Source of the DNA: Allobranchiibius huperziae
GTDB lineage: Bacteria > Actinomycetota > Actinomycetes > Actinomycetales > Dermatophilaceae
Direction of reading: 5' to 3'
DNA length: 64,000 bases
Assembly: GCF_013410455.1 (NCBI RefSeq)
Contig: NZ_JACCFW010000001.1
Coordinates: 2,310,929-2,374,928, forward strand
Shown: in pieces, positions 15,976 through 25,057 of the stretch
Layout of the letters: each line of letters begins with the position of its first letter
How positions within the stretch are numbered: position 1 is the stretch's first letter
Position numbers and translations under genes: made by a program
The notes under the pieces: generated by a model
Databases searched by the model: none
What the model was told of the DNA's origin: nothing
Seen by the model: only the letters and a program-made list of their open reading frames with translations

Positions 15976-17199
15976 TCACGCGGGCTCGCGTACGCCGTGG
16001 CGCAGCCAACCGACGACCGTCAGCGCCAGCAGGAAGATGACGCCGACGTAGGCCACGGCTCCTGACCAGCCGTACGCCGAGTAGGCAAGTCCCGCAGCCG
16101 CACCGAGTACCGAACTTCCGGCGTAGTAGGCGAAGAGGTAGAGCGAGCTGGCCTCCGCGCGGTGGTCGTGCGCGATGCGACTGACCCAGCCACTTGCGAC
16201 CGCATGCGCCGCGAAGAACCCGGCCGTGAAGAGCAGCACCCCGATCAGGACGAGGGGCAGTGCCGTGACCCAGGTGAGGAGGAGGCCGATGAGTGCGACG
16301 ACCTCGGAGGTGAGAAGCACCGCCGCCCGCCCGAACCTGTCGGACAGCCGGCCGGCCGCTGCCGACGACACAGTGCCGGACAGGTACATCAGGAAGACGA
16401 GGCCCACAACGGTCTGCGACAGGCTGAACGGCCTTGCCAGCAATCGGTATCCGAGCAGGTTGTAGATCGAGACGAAGCCGCCCATCAGCAGGAACGCAGT
16501 GCCGAAGAGTGCCAGCAGCCGGGGACTGCGCAGGTGCCCGGCGACGGCCCGCGCGGTGCGGCGTACGCCGATCGGTTGCGGACGGAAGTAGACCGACGGC
16601 GGCGCGAAGCGAACGAAGACGAGGGTGAACGCGAGGCTGACGAGGGCCGCGACCTCCAGGGCCCACCGCCACGTGGACAGGTCGAGCGTGAGGGAGGCGA
16701 CCACCCGCCCGGCGAGCCCACCGACCGTCGTCCCCGCGATGTAGCGACCCATGGCCGCGCCGAGGTCCTGGGCGTGTACCTCCTCGGCGAGGTAGGCCAT
16801 TGCGGTGGCCGGCACCCCGGCGAGGGCGATCCCCTGCACCCCGCGCAGCGCCACGAGCAGCCCGAACGACCCCACCCACGGCAGCACGATGCCGACCGCG
16901 GCCGTCAGCAGCGCGGAAGTGACCATCACCCGGGTGCGCCCGAACCGCTCCGACAGGGCACTCGCCGGGATGATCGCCAACGCGAGCATGCCGGTGGTCG
17001 CCGACACTGCGAGGGCCGAACCGGCGGGTGAGACGTCGAACGCGTCGGAGAGCGCGGGCAGCACAGCCTGCGCGGCGTACATCGCGACGAAGGTCGTCAT
17101 GCCGGCAGCGAAGAGCGACAGGGTGATCCGCCGGTATCCCGCGTCACCTCGCCGGTAACCCGCGGGGGCTGGAGCTGTCGTCTGAGCCATCCCCGTCAT
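15976..17199 (-). CDS. MFS transporter, YnfM/DHA1-like
   Basis: A 407-residue, 12-helix major-facilitator protein. Helix 1–2 reads FAAGMTTFVAMYAAQAVLP and motif A is SALSERFGRTRVMV; a second motif-A-like loop, GRLSDRFGRAAVLL, is in the C-terminal half. The family of YnfM/NepI-type exporters fits best; the substrate is unknown. The start is the first ATG (17199), with GAGGG close upstream. It ends 2 bp from the palindrome at 15924–15973 and is separated from miaB upstream by an inverted-repeat spacer. Confidence 0.85.
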   Translation of the reverse strand: MTGMAQTTAPAPAGYRRGDAGYRRITLSLFAAGMTTFVAMYAAQAVLPALSDAFDVSPAGSALAVSATTGMLALAIIPASALSERFGRTRVMVTSALLTAAVGIVLPWVGSFGLLVALRGVQGIALAGVPATAMAYLAEEVHAQDLGAAMGRYIAGTTVGGLAGRVVASLTLDLSTWRWALEVAALVSLAFTLVFVRFAPPSVYFRPQPIGVRRTARAVAGHLRSPRLLALFGTAFLLMGGFVSIYNLLGYRLLARPFSLSQTVVGLVFLMYLSGTVSSAAAGRLSDRFGRAAVLLTSEVVALIGLLLTWVTALPLVLIGVLLFTAGFFAAHAVASGWVSRIAHDHRAEASSLYLFAYYAGSSVLGAAAGLAYSAYGWSGAVAYVGVIFLLALTVVGWLRHGVREPA

Positions 17200-17239
17200 C
17201 GTCCCTCAGTCGAACCGGCGCACTGCGCCGAACCCCGCA

Positions 17240-17299
17240 CCGAGATGTCAGTTCGGGAGGGTCGCGGAACCCTGGAACCCTCCTCGATCGACATCTCGG
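17240..17299. terminator. Nested inverted repeat downstream of miaB
   Basis: Outer arms CCGAGATGTC (17240–17249) and GACATCTCGG (17290–17299) are perfect over 10 bp, with a second inner GAGGGT/ACCCTC pairing. It lies in the 124-bp gap between miaB and the MFS gene, both on the minus strand, so it may terminate miaB transcription. No T-tract is present. Confidence 0.5.
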
Positions 17300-17323
17300 C
17301 AAGTTGCGACAGACCTGGGTGCG

Positions 17324-18853
17324 CTAGCAGGCGCAGGCGGGTCCGTCGGCGGCCGCGCGGGGGGCCGGGGCGCCGATGGACGGCATGCCGAGGGTCACCG
17401 TGGGTTTGGCCGTCGCGCCCGTCGCGCCCGGCGTGGCGCCGTCCTGCAACGCGGCCCACGCGTCTCCGCCCGGGGTGCGCCTCACGGAGTAGGCCCCGCC
17501 CTGGATGCCGGAGTCGGCCACCAGGTGATGCGGAGCGCCGTAGGTGACACCGACTGTCACCATGTCACCGGGCCTCGCACGCTCGGCACCGTCCGGCACT
17601 GCGAAGTGCACCAGGCGGTTGTCTCGGGCGCGGCCGGACATCCGGCCACTGGCTGCGTCCTTACGACCTTCACCGGGAGCGACGAGCACCTCGACCTCAC
17701 GGCCCTCCAGCGTGCGGTTCTCGGCCCAGGAGACCTCTTCCTGCGCCGCGACCAGCCGCTCGAAGCGTTCCTGCACCACGGCTTTCGGCAACTGGTCGGG
17801 CAGGTCGGCGGCCGGGGTGCCGGGGCGGATCGAGTACTGGAAGGTGAACGCCGAGGAGAAGCGAGACTCGCGCACGACGCGCAGGGTCTCGGCGAAGTCG
17901 GCCTCGGTCTCGCCGGGGAAGCCCACGATGATGTCGGTCGTGATCGCCGCCTCGGGCATCGCCGCGCGCACCCGCTCGATGATCCCGAGGAACTTGGCCG
18001 ACCGGTAGGACCGGCGCATCTCCTTCAGCACCCGGTCGGACCCGGATTGCAGCGGCATGTGCAGCGACGGCATGACGTTTGGGGTCCGCGCCATCGCGTC
18101 GATCACGTCGTCGGTGAACGCGGCCGGGTGGGGCGAGGTGAAGCGCACCCGCTCCAGGCCCTCGATCTCCCCGCAGGCGCGCAGCAGCTTGCCGAACGCG
18201 AGACGGTCGCCGAACTCCACGCCGTACGTGTTGACGTTCTGGCCCAGCAGGGTCACCTCGACGACGCCCTGCTCGACGAGCGCCTTCACCTCGGCGAGCA
18301 CGTCGCCGGGACGGCGGTCCTTCTCCTTGCCGCGCAGCGCCGGGACGATGCAGAACGTGCAGGTGTTGTTGCAGCCGACCGAGATCGACACCCAGCCGCT
18401 GTACGCCGAGTCGCGTCGGGTGGGCAGCGTCGAGGGGAAGGTCTCCAGCGACTCCAGGATCTCGACCTGCGCCTCTGCGTTGTGGCGCGCCCGCTCCAGC
18501 AGCACCGGCAGGGATCCGACGTTGTGGGTGCCGAAGACCACGTCGACCCAGGGCGCGCGCTGCACGATCGCGCCCTGGTCCTTCTGGGCGAGACAGCCGC
18601 CGACGGCGATCTGCATACCGGGGTGGGCGTCCTTGACGGGCTTCAGCGCACCGAGGTTGCCGTAGAGCTTGTCGGCGGCGTTCTCCCGCACGGCGCAGGT
18701 GTTGTAGACGACCACGTCGGCCGCGTCAGGGCGACCGTCGGTCGCCAGGGTCAGCCGGTCGACGTACCCGGCATGCTCGAGCAGCCCACTGATCCGCTCG
18801 GAGTCGTGGACGTTCATCTGGCACCCGTGGGTGCGGACCTCGTACGTGCGCAT
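17324..18853 (-). CDS. miaB: tRNA-2-methylthio-N6-dimethylallyladenosine synthase
   Basis: Radical-SAM methylthiotransferase acting on i6A37 of tRNA after MiaA. It has 509 residues: an N-terminal UPF0004 domain with the cluster cysteines in [24 protein letters not shown] and VGGCLAQ; the radical-SAM triad in [12 protein letters not shown]; and a C-terminal TRAM domain. The last 50 or so residues are a low-complexity Ala/Pro/Thr tail ending in PACAC, longer than in E. coli. The start is ATG 18853, in the motif [14 protein letters not shown]. It lies at the end of a same-strand run with recA, recX, lysE and a GlcD-like gene, 33 nt after the last of these. Confidence 0.97.
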   Translation of the reverse strand: MRTYEVRTHGCQMNVHDSERISGLLEHAGYVDRLTLATDGRPDAADVVVYNTCAVRENAADKLYGNLGALKPVKDAHPGMQIAVGGCLAQKDQGAIVQRAPWVDVVFGTHNVGSLPVLLERARHNAEAQVEILESLETFPSTLPTRRDSAYSGWVSISVGCNNTCTFCIVPALRGKEKDRRPGDVLAEVKALVEQGVVEVTLLGQNVNTYGVEFGDRLAFGKLLRACGEIEGLERVRFTSPHPAAFTDDVIDAMARTPNVMPSLHMPLQSGSDRVLKEMRRSYRSAKFLGIIERVRAAMPEAAITTDIIVGFPGETEADFAETLRVVRESRFSSAFTFQYSIRPGTPAADLPDQLPKAVVQERFERLVAAQEEVSWAENRTLEGREVEVLVAPGEGRKDAASGRMSGRARDNRLVHFAVPDGAERARPGDMVTVGVTYGAPHHLVADSGIQGGAYSVRRTPGGDAWAALQDGATPGATGATAKPTVTLGMPSIGAPAPRAAADGPACAC

Positions 18854-18886
18854 AACGCGGTCCAGGGTACGGCGTGCCGAGGTCGC

Positions 18887-20266
18887 TCAGATCGCCTTGC
18901 CCGGGTTGAGGATGCCGTGCGGGTCGAGCGCAGCTTTGACGGCGCGCTGCATGGCCACGACCTGCGGCCCGAGCTCGCGCTCCATCCCTGCTCGCTTCCA
19001 CAGACCCACCCCGTGCTCCCCGGTGACGGTGCCGCCCGCGGCCAGCGCCGCGTCGATGATCGCGGTGAACGCGTCCTGGGCGCGCGCCTTCGCTGCCTCG
19101 TCGCCGCGTTCGGTGATCATCAGCGGATGCAGGTTGCCGTCGCCGGCGTGCGCGATGTTGGCGATGGTGGTGTCGTAGCGGGCGGCGATCGCGGCGATCT
19201 GTTCGAGCATCTGTGGGACGGCCGCCTTGGGCACGCACACGTCCTCGGTCAACACGTCGCCGAGCCGCTCGAGGGCGGGGTAGGCCAACCGCCGCGCGGC
19301 CATCATCGCGTCCGCCTCCTCCGAGTCGGCCGCCTCCGCGGTGAAGGTCGCCCCCGCTCCGCTGAACGCCTTCTGCATCGCTGCGGCGCCGGCGGCTCCC
19401 GCCTCGCCGGCATCGTCGAACCGGCCGATGAGCACGACGTTCGCCTCGCCGCCGATCCCCAGATGCGCATAGTCGTCCACGGCCTGCAGCGACACCCGGT
19501 CGACGAGCTCGAGCGCGGCGGGCGTCAGCCCTTGCGCCGCGACGTCGCGGACGGCCTGACCGGCGCCGGCCAGATCGTCGAAGTAGCCGATGACGGTGTG
19601 GCCCGGGTCCGGCAACGGCAGGAGGCGCACCGTGACCTCGGTGACGATGCCGAGCGTGCCCTCCGACCCGACGTACAGACCCATCAGGTCCAGCCCCGTC
19701 ACGCCCTTCGCGGTCCGCCGACCGAGGCGGACGACCTCTCCGGTGCCGGTGACCACCTCCAGCGCGCGGATGTAGTCGCGGGTGACGCCGTACTTCACAC
19801 AGCACATACCCCCTGCGTTGGTCGCGACGTTGCCGCCGATCGTCGACCACGGCGAACTGGCCGGATCCGGCGGATACCAGAGGCCGTGCTCGGCGACCGC
19901 CTTGCGAAGGTCGTCGTTGATGACGCCCGGCTCCACGACCGCGAGCCGCTCGAGCGGGTCGATCTCGCGGACGGCGTTCATCCGGTCCAGCGAAACGACC
20001 ACGCAACCCGCGAGCGAGTTCGCGCCTCCCGACAGGCCGGTCCCGGCGCCGCGTGGCACCACCGGAGTGTCGTGCTCGATCGCCCAGTGGACGAGCGCCT
20101 GCACCTCGGCGGTGGAGCGGGCGCGTACGACCGCCAGTGGCGTGCCGTAGGGCGCCCACTCGGCCTCGTCGTGCAGGTAGCTCGCCATGAGATCCGGGTC
20201 GCTGACGACGGCGGAGGCGTCGAGGACGTCGTGCAGTGAGCTCAGAGCATCGGCTGTGACAGTCAC
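18887..20266 (-). CDS. FAD-linked oxidase, GlcD/D-lactate dehydrogenase-like
   Basis: A 459-residue flavoprotein of the VAO/PCMH family. The PCMH FAD-binding region shows PVVPRGAGTGLSGGAN, SSPWSTIGGNVATNAGG and VKYGVTRDYIRALEVV. The C-terminal FAD-oxidase domain ends with HAGDGNLHPLM, GTVTGEHGVGLWK and ALDPHGILNPGKAI. It should oxidise a 2-hydroxy acid such as glycolate or D-lactate and pass electrons onward. There is no separate GlcE/GlcF subunit nearby, so it may work alone. It is 24 bp downstream of a LysE-type exporter gene and may be cotranscribed with it. Confidence 0.92.
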   Translation of the reverse strand: MTVTADALSSLHDVLDASAVVSDPDLMASYLHDEAEWAPYGTPLAVVRARSTAEVQALVHWAIEHDTPVVPRGAGTGLSGGANSLAGCVVVSLDRMNAVREIDPLERLAVVEPGVINDDLRKAVAEHGLWYPPDPASSPWSTIGGNVATNAGGMCCVKYGVTRDYIRALEVVTGTGEVVRLGRRTAKGVTGLDLMGLYVGSEGTLGIVTEVTVRLLPLPDPGHTVIGYFDDLAGAGQAVRDVAAQGLTPAALELVDRVSLQAVDDYAHLGIGGEANVVLIGRFDDAGEAGAAGAAAMQKAFSGAGATFTAEAADSEEADAMMAARRLAYPALERLGDVLTEDVCVPKAAVPQMLEQIAAIAARYDTTIANIAHAGDGNLHPLMITERGDEAAKARAQDAFTAIIDAALAAGGTVTGEHGVGLWKRAGMERELGPQVVAMQRAVKAALDPHGILNPGKAI

Positions 20267-20290
20267 CCGTGCGACGTTACGCCGCGTCGG

Positions 20291-20914
20291 TCAGTTGCGC
20301 GGGACGAGCGCGATGCCGGTGATCGCGAAGACCGATCCCGCGACCACATCGATGGCTCGGCCCGCTCGTCGATAGGCAGCCACCACCGGGGCGGACGACG
20401 CAGCGGACGCGACGACGACGTACCAGGCGAGCCCGATGGCCAGGATCGCGCCGAGCACGCCGACCCGGCCACCGACGCTCAGCCCGTGCGGCAGCAGCGA
20501 GGCGAAGAGCGCGCCGAAGAAGACGACCGCCTTGGGATTCGCCAGGTTGGTGAAGAGGCCGAGCCGCCAGAAGGAATGGCTCCCGCCCTGGTCAGGGGCC
20601 AGCACGCCGTGTCCGGTTTCGGGACGGTGACCCCGGAAGGCGCCGATGAGCACCCGCGCGCCGTAGAGGAAGAGGAGCACGGCACCGACCGTGCGGATCA
20701 CCAGGTAGAGGTGCTCGTAGCGGGCGATGACGGCGCTCAGCCCCACGAGCGCGCACGTGGCCCAGCAGGCCATCCCGCCGACGACGCCGACGGCCACCGA
20801 CAGACCCGCCCGACGGCCGTGGGCGGCCGAGGTGCGCAACACCGCGACGAAGTCCGGCCCGGGGATCGCCACGGCGACGAACCAGGCCACGAGGAGGGGA
20901 AGCGTCGACGACAT
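20291..20914 (-). CDS. LysE/RhtB family exporter
   Basis: A 207-residue inner-membrane exporter for amino acids or related small molecules. The N-terminus MSSTLPLLVAWFVAVAIPGP has the PGPDF motif of the family. About six hydrophobic segments follow, with LFTNLANPKAVVFFGALFA as the second family signature. ATG 20914 gives the normal N-terminus; a start six codons upstream (20932) is possible. It lies 23 bp after recX on the same strand. Confidence 0.9.
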   Translation of the reverse strand: MSSTLPLLVAWFVAVAIPGPDFVAVLRTSAAHGRRAGLSVAVGVVGGMACWATCALVGLSAVIARYEHLYLVIRTVGAVLLFLYGARVLIGAFRGHRPETGHGVLAPDQGGSHSFWRLGLFTNLANPKAVVFFGALFASLLPHGLSVGGRVGVLGAILAIGLAWYVVVASAASSAPVVAAYRRAGRAIDVVAGSVFAITGIALVPRN

Positions 20915-20937
20915 CGAACGATTCTCGCGCATCCGCC

Positions 20938-21468
20938 TCAGTCGCGCTGGTGCTCCGGGGCGTCCGAGACGGCCGCCCGGATGACCGACCAGGAGAGGGC
21001 CGACGGGTACCCCTTGCGCGCCAGCATCCCCGCGAGGCGGCGGGTCTGCACGGCGGCATCGAGTCCGTGCATGGAGCGCAGCTTCTTGGTGACCAGCGCC
21101 TGCGCCCGGTCCCGCTCGCTCTCGTCATCGATCTGCTCCAGCGCCTCCTGGGCGGTCTCGTCGTCGACACCCTTGCGCCGCAGCTCCTGCGCCAACGCCC
21201 GGCGGGCCAGCCCGCGCCCGGCCTGCTGGGAGCGCACGACCATGCCGGCGTACGCCTCGTCGTCGACCAGACCGACCTCCTGCATCCGGTCGAGGACGAC
21301 CCGCGCCACCTCGTCGTCACACCCCTTGGCGCGCAGCTTGTCCTCCAGCTGCCGACGACTGCGCGGGGCCATCGTGAGCTGACGCAACACGATGGCCCGC
21401 GCGATGTCGTGCGGGTTCGGCTCCGGATCGGTCTCGGGCGCCGGCGAGGTCTTTCCCCGCGTCGTCAT
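20938..21468 (-). CDS. recX: Regulatory protein RecX
   Basis: Binds RecA filaments and limits recombinase activity. It has 176 residues with three RecX helical repeats: SRRQLEDKLRAKGCDDEVAR, then GLARRALAQELRRKGVDDE, then MLARKGYPSALSWSVIRAAV. ATG 21468 begins 1 nt after the recA stop, so translation is coupled. Some Actinobacteria have longer RecX; here the N-terminal 20 residues are a short acidic linker. Regulated with recA through the promoter upstream. Confidence 0.95.
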   Translation of the reverse strand: MTTRGKTSPAPETDPEPNPHDIARAIVLRQLTMAPRSRRQLEDKLRAKGCDDEVARVVLDRMQEVGLVDDEAYAGMVVRSQQAGRGLARRALAQELRRKGVDDETAQEALEQIDDESERDRAQALVTKKLRSMHGLDAAVQTRRLAGMLARKGYPSALSWSVIRAAVSDAPEHQRD

Positions 21469-21469
21469 C

Positions 21470-22549
21470 TCAGAAGTCGACCGGCACCTCGGCGGGTGTC
21501 GCCGACGCGACCACGTCGGCGGGCTTGTCGACCTGCGGGCCGATGCCCAGCTTCTCCTTGATCTTCTTCTCGATCTCATCCCCCAGGTCGGGGTTGTCCT
21601 TCAAGAAGGTGCGGACGTTCTCCTTGCCCTGACCGAGCTGGTCGCCCTCGTAGGTGTACCAGGCACCGGACTTGCGCACGAAGCCCTGCTCGACGCCCAT
21701 GTCGATCAGGCCGCCTTCGCGGGAGATGCCCTGCCCGTAGAGGATGTCGAACTCCGCCTGCTTGAACGGCGGCGCGACCTTGTTCTTGACGACCTTGACG
21801 CGGGTGCGGTTGCCGACCGGGTCGGTGCCGTCCTTCAGCGTCTCGATGCGGCGCACGTCAAGGCGCACCGACGCGTAGAACTTCAGCGCCTTGCCACCGG
21901 TGGTGGTCTCCGGCGAGCCGAACATCACCCCGATCTTCTCGCGCAGCTGGTTGATGAAGATCGCGGTGGTGCCGGTGTTGTTGAGCGCGCCGGTGATCTT
22001 GCGCAGCGCCTGGGACATCAACCGGGCCTGCAGGCCGACGTGGCTGTCGCCCATCTCCCCCTCGATCTCCGCACGCGGCACGAGCGCCGCGACGGAGTCG
22101 ATCACGATGATGTCGATCGAACCGGAGCGGATCAGCATGTCGGCGATCTCCAGCGCCTGCTCACCGGTGTCGGGCTGGCTGACCAGCAACGAGTCGATGT
22201 CGACGCCCAGCTTCTTGGCGTACTCCGGGTCGAGCGCGTGCTCGGCGTCGATGAACGCCGCGATGCCGCCTCCCCGCTGCGCGCTGGCCACGGCGTGCAG
22301 CGCGACGGTGGTCTTACCGCTGCTCTCCGGGCCGTAGATCTCCACCACGCGACCGCGTGGCAGGCCGCCGATCCCGAGGGCCACATCGAGCGCGATCGCA
22401 CCCGTCGGGATGACGTCGATCGGCGGGCGCACGTCGTCGCCGAGCCGCATCACCGATCCCTTGCCGTGCGCCTTCTCGATCTGCGCCATGACGGCATCGA
22501 GGGCCTTGACCTTCTCGCCGGGCTTGGGGCCGGCCGGTGCTGGACTCAT
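21470..22549 (-). CDS. recA: Recombinase RecA
   Basis: ATP-dependent strand-exchange protein and SOS co-protease. It has 359 residues. Walker A is [15 protein letters not shown] and [15 protein letters not shown] lie at the N-terminus, and loop L2 contains [25 protein letters not shown]. The C-terminus is acidic and then hydrophobic (EVPVDF). It has no intein, unlike some mycobacteria. The start is ATG 22549. A PafBC-type promoter and a candidate LexA box lie upstream, and recX follows with a 1-nt gap. Confidence 0.99.
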   Translation of the reverse strand: MSPAPAGPKPGEKVKALDAVMAQIEKAHGKGSVMRLGDDVRPPIDVIPTGAIALDVALGIGGLPRGRVVEIYGPESSGKTTVALHAVASAQRGGGIAAFIDAEHALDPEYAKKLGVDIDSLLVSQPDTGEQALEIADMLIRSGSIDIIVIDSVAALVPRAEIEGEMGDSHVGLQARLMSQALRKITGALNNTGTTAIFINQLREKIGVMFGSPETTTGGKALKFYASVRLDVRRIETLKDGTDPVGNRTRVKVVKNKVAPPFKQAEFDILYGQGISREGGLIDMGVEQGFVRKSGAWYTYEGDQLGQGKENVRTFLKDNPDLGDEIEKKIKEKLGIGPQVDKPADVVASATPAEVPVDF

Positions 22550-22634
22550 CGGGTGCTTCTTTCTGCTCGAGGTGGTCGCGCCTGCCGTCGACCTTCTCCC
22601 TGCGTCAACGTGCGATGACGTGAGATCTGGTCAG

Positions 22635-22657
22635 ACGCTAGGCACCCCCACCGACAG
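22635..22657 (-). promoter_or_regulatory. PafBC-type (RecA-NDp) promoter of recA
   Basis: Read on the minus strand, CTGTCGGTG is followed by 8 nt and then TAGCGT. This matches the LexA/RecA-independent DNA-damage promoter of mycobacteria and relatives (TTGTCRGTG-N8-TANNNT) at all but the first base. The -10 lies about 86 nt upstream of the recA start, on the right strand, with a sensible leader length. Confidence 0.8.
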
Positions 22658-22731
22658 CCACCGGGCTCGGTCCGGCACGTGTGGACAAGCAGCTCCCCGG
22701 GAGGGCACCTGTGGAAAGCGTAGACCAGTGA

Positions 22732-22747
22732 CCGAACACGCGTACGA
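22732..22747. promoter_or_regulatory. Candidate LexA (SOS) box
   Basis: CCGAACACGCGTACGA matches the actinobacterial SOS box TCGAAC-N4-GTTCGA with mismatches at the first base and in GTACG. It lies about 75 bp upstream of the PafBC-type promoter, so recA may have a second, LexA-controlled promoter, as in Mycobacterium. Confidence 0.55.
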
Positions 22748-22959
22748 AGCGACACGCCGTACGTCGGCACTCCCCCGGCGCCGACTCAACCGGCCGGACC
22801 CACCACGTGTGCGTTCTGCGTCCGCGGCCAGTGCTGCAGCCCTGGCCACCGACGCAAAACCCCCACCACACACGAAACGTGCGACGGATCCCCAACCGAC
22901 TCAACCTTTCGAGCCGCTTCCTGACACTCCGCTGCGGGCGCACCTCGCTGCGCGCTTCG
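22748..22959. other. Non-coding remainder of the recA upstream region
   Basis: The gap between recA and the transglutaminase gene is 410 bp. Beyond the two sites noted I see no gene, hairpin or riboswitch in this half of it. Confidence 0.5.
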
Positions 22960-23763
22960 TCAGCGACTCAGCCTGACCAGGCCCGTGTGATTGTCCTGCG
23001 GCAGCTGTCCGTCGATGACCGCGCCCACGCTGATGGCGTCGAGCGTCACCAGTCCGCCGAAACTGGTCATGAAAGAGGTGTCCGCGGCATCACGTCCGGT
23101 CGCCACCCGCAGCAGCGACTGCCGCGGTGCGAGGCCGGTGGCATCCACCGTGTGCCACGCCCCCTCGACGTAGACCTCGACGACCGCGTGGAAGTCCATC
23201 GGATCCAGACCGGCTGCGTAGACCGCGATCAGCCGCGCCGGCACGCCACGGGCGCGCAGGATCGCGATGGCCAGGTGCGCAAAGTCGCGGCACACGCCGT
23301 TGCCGAGCAGGAAGGTGTCGAGTGCGCCGTCGGTCGGCCGCGAGGAGCCCGCGACGTACGCCGTGCGCCGCTGCACCCACTGCCGCACGGCGAGCACCAG
23401 CTCGACTCCGTCGAGATCGCCGAAGAGTTCCGCAGCCACTCCGAAGAGCCGGTCGGACTCGGCGTACCGGCTCGGCACCTGGTTGCCCAGCTGCGCGCCG
23501 GTGCCCTCGTCACCGTCCTCCTCGTAACCGGAAACCGTTGCCTCGTAACGCATCTGGTACGCGCCGGGCGTCGCCTCGAAGAGGTGCAGCACCCCGTCGT
23601 GGGTGTCCTCCACCTCTTGGACGTCGACATCGTCACCATCACGCGTGATCCGCATCGACTCGTCGATCTGCAGGCCCTTGCACCGCGCCGCAGCGACCGC
23701 GAGCACGATCCTGGCCGGCCCGTCGACCCGGAAGTCCAGGGCGGCGTTCACCATCCGCTTCAC
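22960..23763 (-). CDS. Transglutaminase-like cysteine protease family protein
   Basis: A 267-residue protein with an N-terminal beta-rich domain and a transglutaminase-like core. The catalytic triad is visible: Cys in LLGNGVCRDFAHL, His in DPMDFHAVVEVYV and Asp in WHTVDATGLAP. It has no signal peptide, so it is probably a cytoplasmic peptidase or amidase. The start is GTG 23763, with AAGGAG about 9 nt upstream, just after the DUF3046 stop; the frame stays open upstream but that part overlaps DUF3046. It probably forms an operon with DUF3046. The substrate is unknown. Confidence 0.85.
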   Translation of the reverse strand: MKRMVNAALDFRVDGPARIVLAVAAARCKGLQIDESMRITRDGDDVDVQEVEDTHDGVLHLFEATPGAYQMRYEATVSGYEEDGDEGTGAQLGNQVPSRYAESDRLFGVAAELFGDLDGVELVLAVRQWVQRRTAYVAGSSRPTDGALDTFLLGNGVCRDFAHLAIAILRARGVPARLIAVYAAGLDPMDFHAVVEVYVEGAWHTVDATGLAPRQSLLRVATGRDAADTSFMTSFGGLVTLDAISVGAVIDGQLPQDNHTGLVRLSR

Positions 23764-23765
23764 GC

Positions 23766-23999
23766 CTACGGCTCCTTCGTCTCGGTGCCCGGCAGATCGC
23801 GGCCCAGCCACCGCTCAGGGGGCACCTCGAGGTCCACGCAGAGCGCGCGCCACACCTCGCGCGGGCCCACGCCGTCCTCCAGGGCCTCGTCCGCGCTGCG
23901 ATCCTGCAGCGCGTGGATCGCGTGCGACCGCGCGAGCACCCGGCTGTATCCCGAGCCGAACTCGTCGTCCATCAGCCGCCAGAACTCGCTCAATCGCAC
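23766..23999 (-). CDS. DUF3046 family protein
   Basis: A small 77-residue acidic protein of unknown function, conserved near recA in many Actinobacteria. It begins MRLSEFWRLMDDEFGSGYSR and contains WRALCVDLEVPPERWLG, both typical of DUF3046. The start is ATG 23999, in a short divergent gap with the aguB-like gene. It precedes the transglutaminase gene without a gap. Confidence 0.9.
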   Translation of the reverse strand: MRLSEFWRLMDDEFGSGYSRVLARSHAIHALQDRSADEALEDGVGPREVWRALCVDLEVPPERWLGRDLPGTETKEP

Positions 24000-24094
24000 G
24001 CCGCCAGTCTGACAGCCGTCGGCGTGCCCGAACGACGCTGCGCAAAGCAGCCCACTCGGCGCGGCCCACCCGAGCCACGCGCGATACTTCAGCC

Positions 24095-25057
24095 ATGCGC
24101 CTCATCACCGCTCCCGCCGTCCCCGACTCCCCCGCACGGGTGCACGCTCCACAGGACGCTCCCGTGCGCGTCGGACTGGTGCAGCACGCGTGGGATCCCG
24201 ACGCCGCGCGCCTGACGCAGACGCTGCACGAAGGCATCGGTCAGGCCGCGGATGCCGGCGCCCGATTCGTCTTCCTGCCCGAGCTGACCCTGTCGCGCTA
24301 TCCGGCCGACACCCTCCCTTCGGGCGTGGCATCCGAGACGGCCGAGGATCTCTCAGACGGCCCGACGATGCGCTTCGCCCGCGACGCCGCGCGCGAGCAC
24401 GGCGTCTACGTGCACGCCTCTCTCTACGAACGCGCCGACGCCGAGGACGGCCGCGGCCTCAACACCGCGATCCTGGTCTCGCCCGACGGCGACCTGGTGC
24501 AGCGCACCCGCAAGACGCACATCCCTGTGACCGCCGGCTACTACGAGGACAAGTACTTCCGCCCGGGTCCGGCGGATGACGCCTATCCCGTTGCGATCGT
24601 GGAGGATCCGGCGATCAAGCTGGGTATGCCGACGTGCTGGGACGAGTGGTTCCCCGAGGTCGCGCGGTCGTACGCGCTCGCCGGTGCCGACGTCCTCGTC
24701 TACCCCACGGCCATCGGCTCGGAGCCGGACCACCCGGAGTTCGACACCCAGCCGCTGTGGCAGCACACGATCGTCGCGCACGCCATCGCCAACGGGCTCT
24801 TCGTGATCGCTCCCAACCGCTGCGGCAGCGAGGGACTCATCACGTTCTACGGCACGTCGTTCGTGGCCGATCCGTACGGCCGCGTCCTGGTGCAGGCACC
24901 CCGCGACGAACAGTGCGTGCTGGTGGCCGACCTCGACATCGCCCAGCGACGCGACTGGCTCGACCTCTTCCCGTTCCTCGCCACCCGTCGTCCAGACACC
25001 TACGCGTCGCTCTCCGCGCCGATCCGTCCGGAGCACCGGCGCACGGTCGACCAGTGA
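24095..25057 (+). CDS. aguB: N-carbamoylputrescine amidase (nitrilase superfamily)
   Basis: Hydrolyses N-carbamoylputrescine to putrescine, ammonia and CO2, the last step from agmatine. It has 320 residues. The Glu-Lys-Cys triad of carbon-nitrogen hydrolases is visible: Glu in FVFLPELTLSRYPADTL, Lys in RTRKTHIP and Cys in GMPTCWDEWFPEVAR. YYEDKYFRPG and the C-terminal FYGTSFVADPYGRVL fit the AguB subfamily. ATG 24095 gives an N-terminus about 20 residues longer than usual; GTG codons downstream could also serve. The stop overlaps the aguA-like start (GTGA), so the two pathway steps are translationally coupled. Confidence 0.9.
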   Translation: MRLITAPAVPDSPARVHAPQDAPVRVGLVQHAWDPDAARLTQTLHEGIGQAADAGARFVFLPELTLSRYPADTLPSGVASETAEDLSDGPTMRFARDAAREHGVYVHASLYERADAEDGRGLNTAILVSPDGDLVQRTRKTHIPVTAGYYEDKYFRPGPADDAYPVAIVEDPAIKLGMPTCWDEWFPEVARSYALAGADVLVYPTAIGSEPDHPEFDTQPLWQHTIVAHAIANGLFVIAPNRCGSEGLITFYGTSFVADPYGRVLVQAPRDEQCVLVADLDIAQRRDWLDLFPFLATRRPDTYASLSAPIRPEHRRTVDQ

